64,000 bases of DNA from Owenia fusiformis (lineage: Eukaryota > Annelida > Polychaeta > Sabellida > Oweniidae): positions 30,741,915-30,805,914 of the forward strand of contig CAIIXF020000001.1 in NCBI GenBank assembly GCA_903813345.2, in the 5' to 3' direction. The notes under the pieces are model-generated. The model was given only the letters and a program-made list of their open reading frames with translations, had not been told where the DNA came from and made no database searches. The translations under genes and the position numbers were made by a program. Of the stretch, positions 57,395 to 64,000 are shown piece by piece; the stretch's first letter is position 1; every line of letters starts with the position of its first letter.

Positions 57395-57942
57395 AAACAA
57401 ATTCAATTTCAAAATTCAGAATATTTTTGACTAAAATCCTTGTCATGAAATGCAAGCCCTAAAAGTAATCCACATTTGGGGTTTGGTCAAAATGTCCATG
57501 CTTTTTTCCAAAAGTCATCTAACTAAGGATTATTTCAAAGGTCCATTTCCTCCCCTATTCATTATGGCCATTGAAATGACAAATCTAATTTTGCCTAAAT
57601 ATGACATACTGATACTTTGAATTTAATTTAGGGACCAGAGGCAACTTTACATGGTTGATGTATGGGACAGATTTCACACAGACTACTGAGGCTGTTAAAT
57701 GTAAATGCATGTAGTTCACAGATAAATGGCCATATAATATCTGTTGGGTTGGCGGAATGGATCTGAAAGATGACAAGGAAAATAAAAGAAAACAATTTGG
57801 GCTCATGCTAAATTTGCTAGGAGAATGAGGCCCAAAAAGGCCTCTGTACTATTTTCAATGAGGCAAGGTACTACTAAATGCAAAACTCAACCTGATTAGG
57901 TAAATTTTCCTAAATTGTATAATTGCCTAAACTTCATTCACA
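57393..57942. other. PDSS1 3' flank
   Basis: Between the LINE tail and the PDSS1 stop codon. Probably holds the PDSS1 3' UTR; no convincing minus-strand polyadenylation signal was picked out. Confidence 0.4.
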
Positions 57943-63433
<5,491 letters not shown>

Positions 63434-64000
63434 CTGAAAACACATTGAAAGAAATATATAACAGGAGTACAAAGGGCTGGCTCCAGTCAGACTGAATCCT
63501 TTGTCTGAATAAATCCAGACTGTAAGTCACCTATTGTAAAATGTGGTGTTGTATAAATGTTACAAATAAGTTTGTATATTGATAAAATGATTTCTTTTAT
63601 ATGTAGTCTAGATGTCATTTTAATAATTTCTGTTAAACCGCAATATATACCCACTAGGGTGTCTAGCGGCTTGTTTTTATAGTGTATATTTAATATAAGA
63701 ATTATGAAATAAATAAATTGAATTGAAAATTGATTACCTTATAAAGAACTTACAATATTATTTTTTCTCGTATATTGTCCTCTTACTGAAGATATTCATA
63801 AAATATACAGACGCTTCTTGTAGCAAAGGCATAGATTAGGTCAAGCCATTTAGGCAATTCCAATATCCTAGATGCGAGCAGAAATAATATTGATTTACGT
63901 CATTAAAAATTCACAATTCAGTCATATTTGGAATCTACATGTAAAATTAAATCAAGAAATGTGGTTTTGAAAAGAGTTTATCAACTTTGAAAATTTAATT
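63434..64000. other. PDSS1 upstream region; possible retroposon tail at 63530-63724
   Basis: The N-terminal exon of PDSS1 was not found here. ATGAAATAAATAAATTGAAT with TGAAAATTG at 63706-63732 looks like the AATTGA-type 3' end of a truncated LINE or SINE, but no body is recognisable. The rest is unremarkable. Confidence 0.25.

Overview
This window is AT-rich animal DNA from an invertebrate. Its genes are split by canonical GT-AG introns (one intron is GC-AG), the proteins are ordinary metazoan ones, and the spacers and introns are packed with short inverted-repeat transposons, foldback elements and minisatellites. Frequent ACATGTA words and a metazoan DUF389 gene fit a marine invertebrate such as a mollusc, brachiopod or hemichordate, but I cannot fix the phylum from sequence alone.

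Five host genes are supported. (1) Positions 2606-4156 (+): the last four coding exons of a mitochondrial-type GTP:AMP phosphotransferase (AK3-like); its P-loop exon is not seen. (2) 8307-17934 (-): a complete nine-exon ATG4C/D-like autophagy cysteine protease, 545 aa. (3) 25238-45419 (-): a sixteen-exon, 824 aa membrane protein with a DUF389 core, spread over 20 kb. (4) 47048-48316 (+): an intronless alpha-1,3-fucosyltransferase, head to head with gene 3. (5) 57943-63433 (-): the last nine coding exons of PDSS1, the decaprenyl/solanesyl-diphosphate synthase catalytic subunit for the ubiquinone tail. Exon phases were checked by hand. Exon lengths of genes 2 and 3 sum exactly to a multiple of three, and the visible exons of genes 1 and 5 keep frame throughout. 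The genes share no pathway and are ordinary animal neighbours.

The largest mobile element is a LINE of the L1/Tx1 type at 52080-57392. Both of its ORFs are open: ORF1 has two zinc knuckles and an SGNH-hydrolase-like tail, ORF2 has endonuclease and reverse transcriptase. It ends in about 34 pure A residues, so it is young. The rest of the mobile load is non-autonomous. It includes two palindromic foldback elements with 5-bp target duplications, a decayed mariner inside a 31-bp minisatellite, a 2.6 kb element with TTGCG-rich ends, and three MITEs with AAAGGATTGG termini. A PuGGACGG-tailed repeat lies just upstream of an exon in both the ATG4 and DUF389 genes, and two elements are stacked at one site in the DUF389/fucosyltransferase promoter spacer.

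The most interesting signals are: the same repeat giving an in-frame ATG reading frame into exons of two unrelated genes; a recurring palindrome module with a conserved CCTCCCA/TATATA flank but unrelated arm sequences; the SGNH-like ORF1 with altered catalytic blocks; and the little-known DUF389 gene. No virus-like element, CRISPR array, rRNA or tRNA was recognised.
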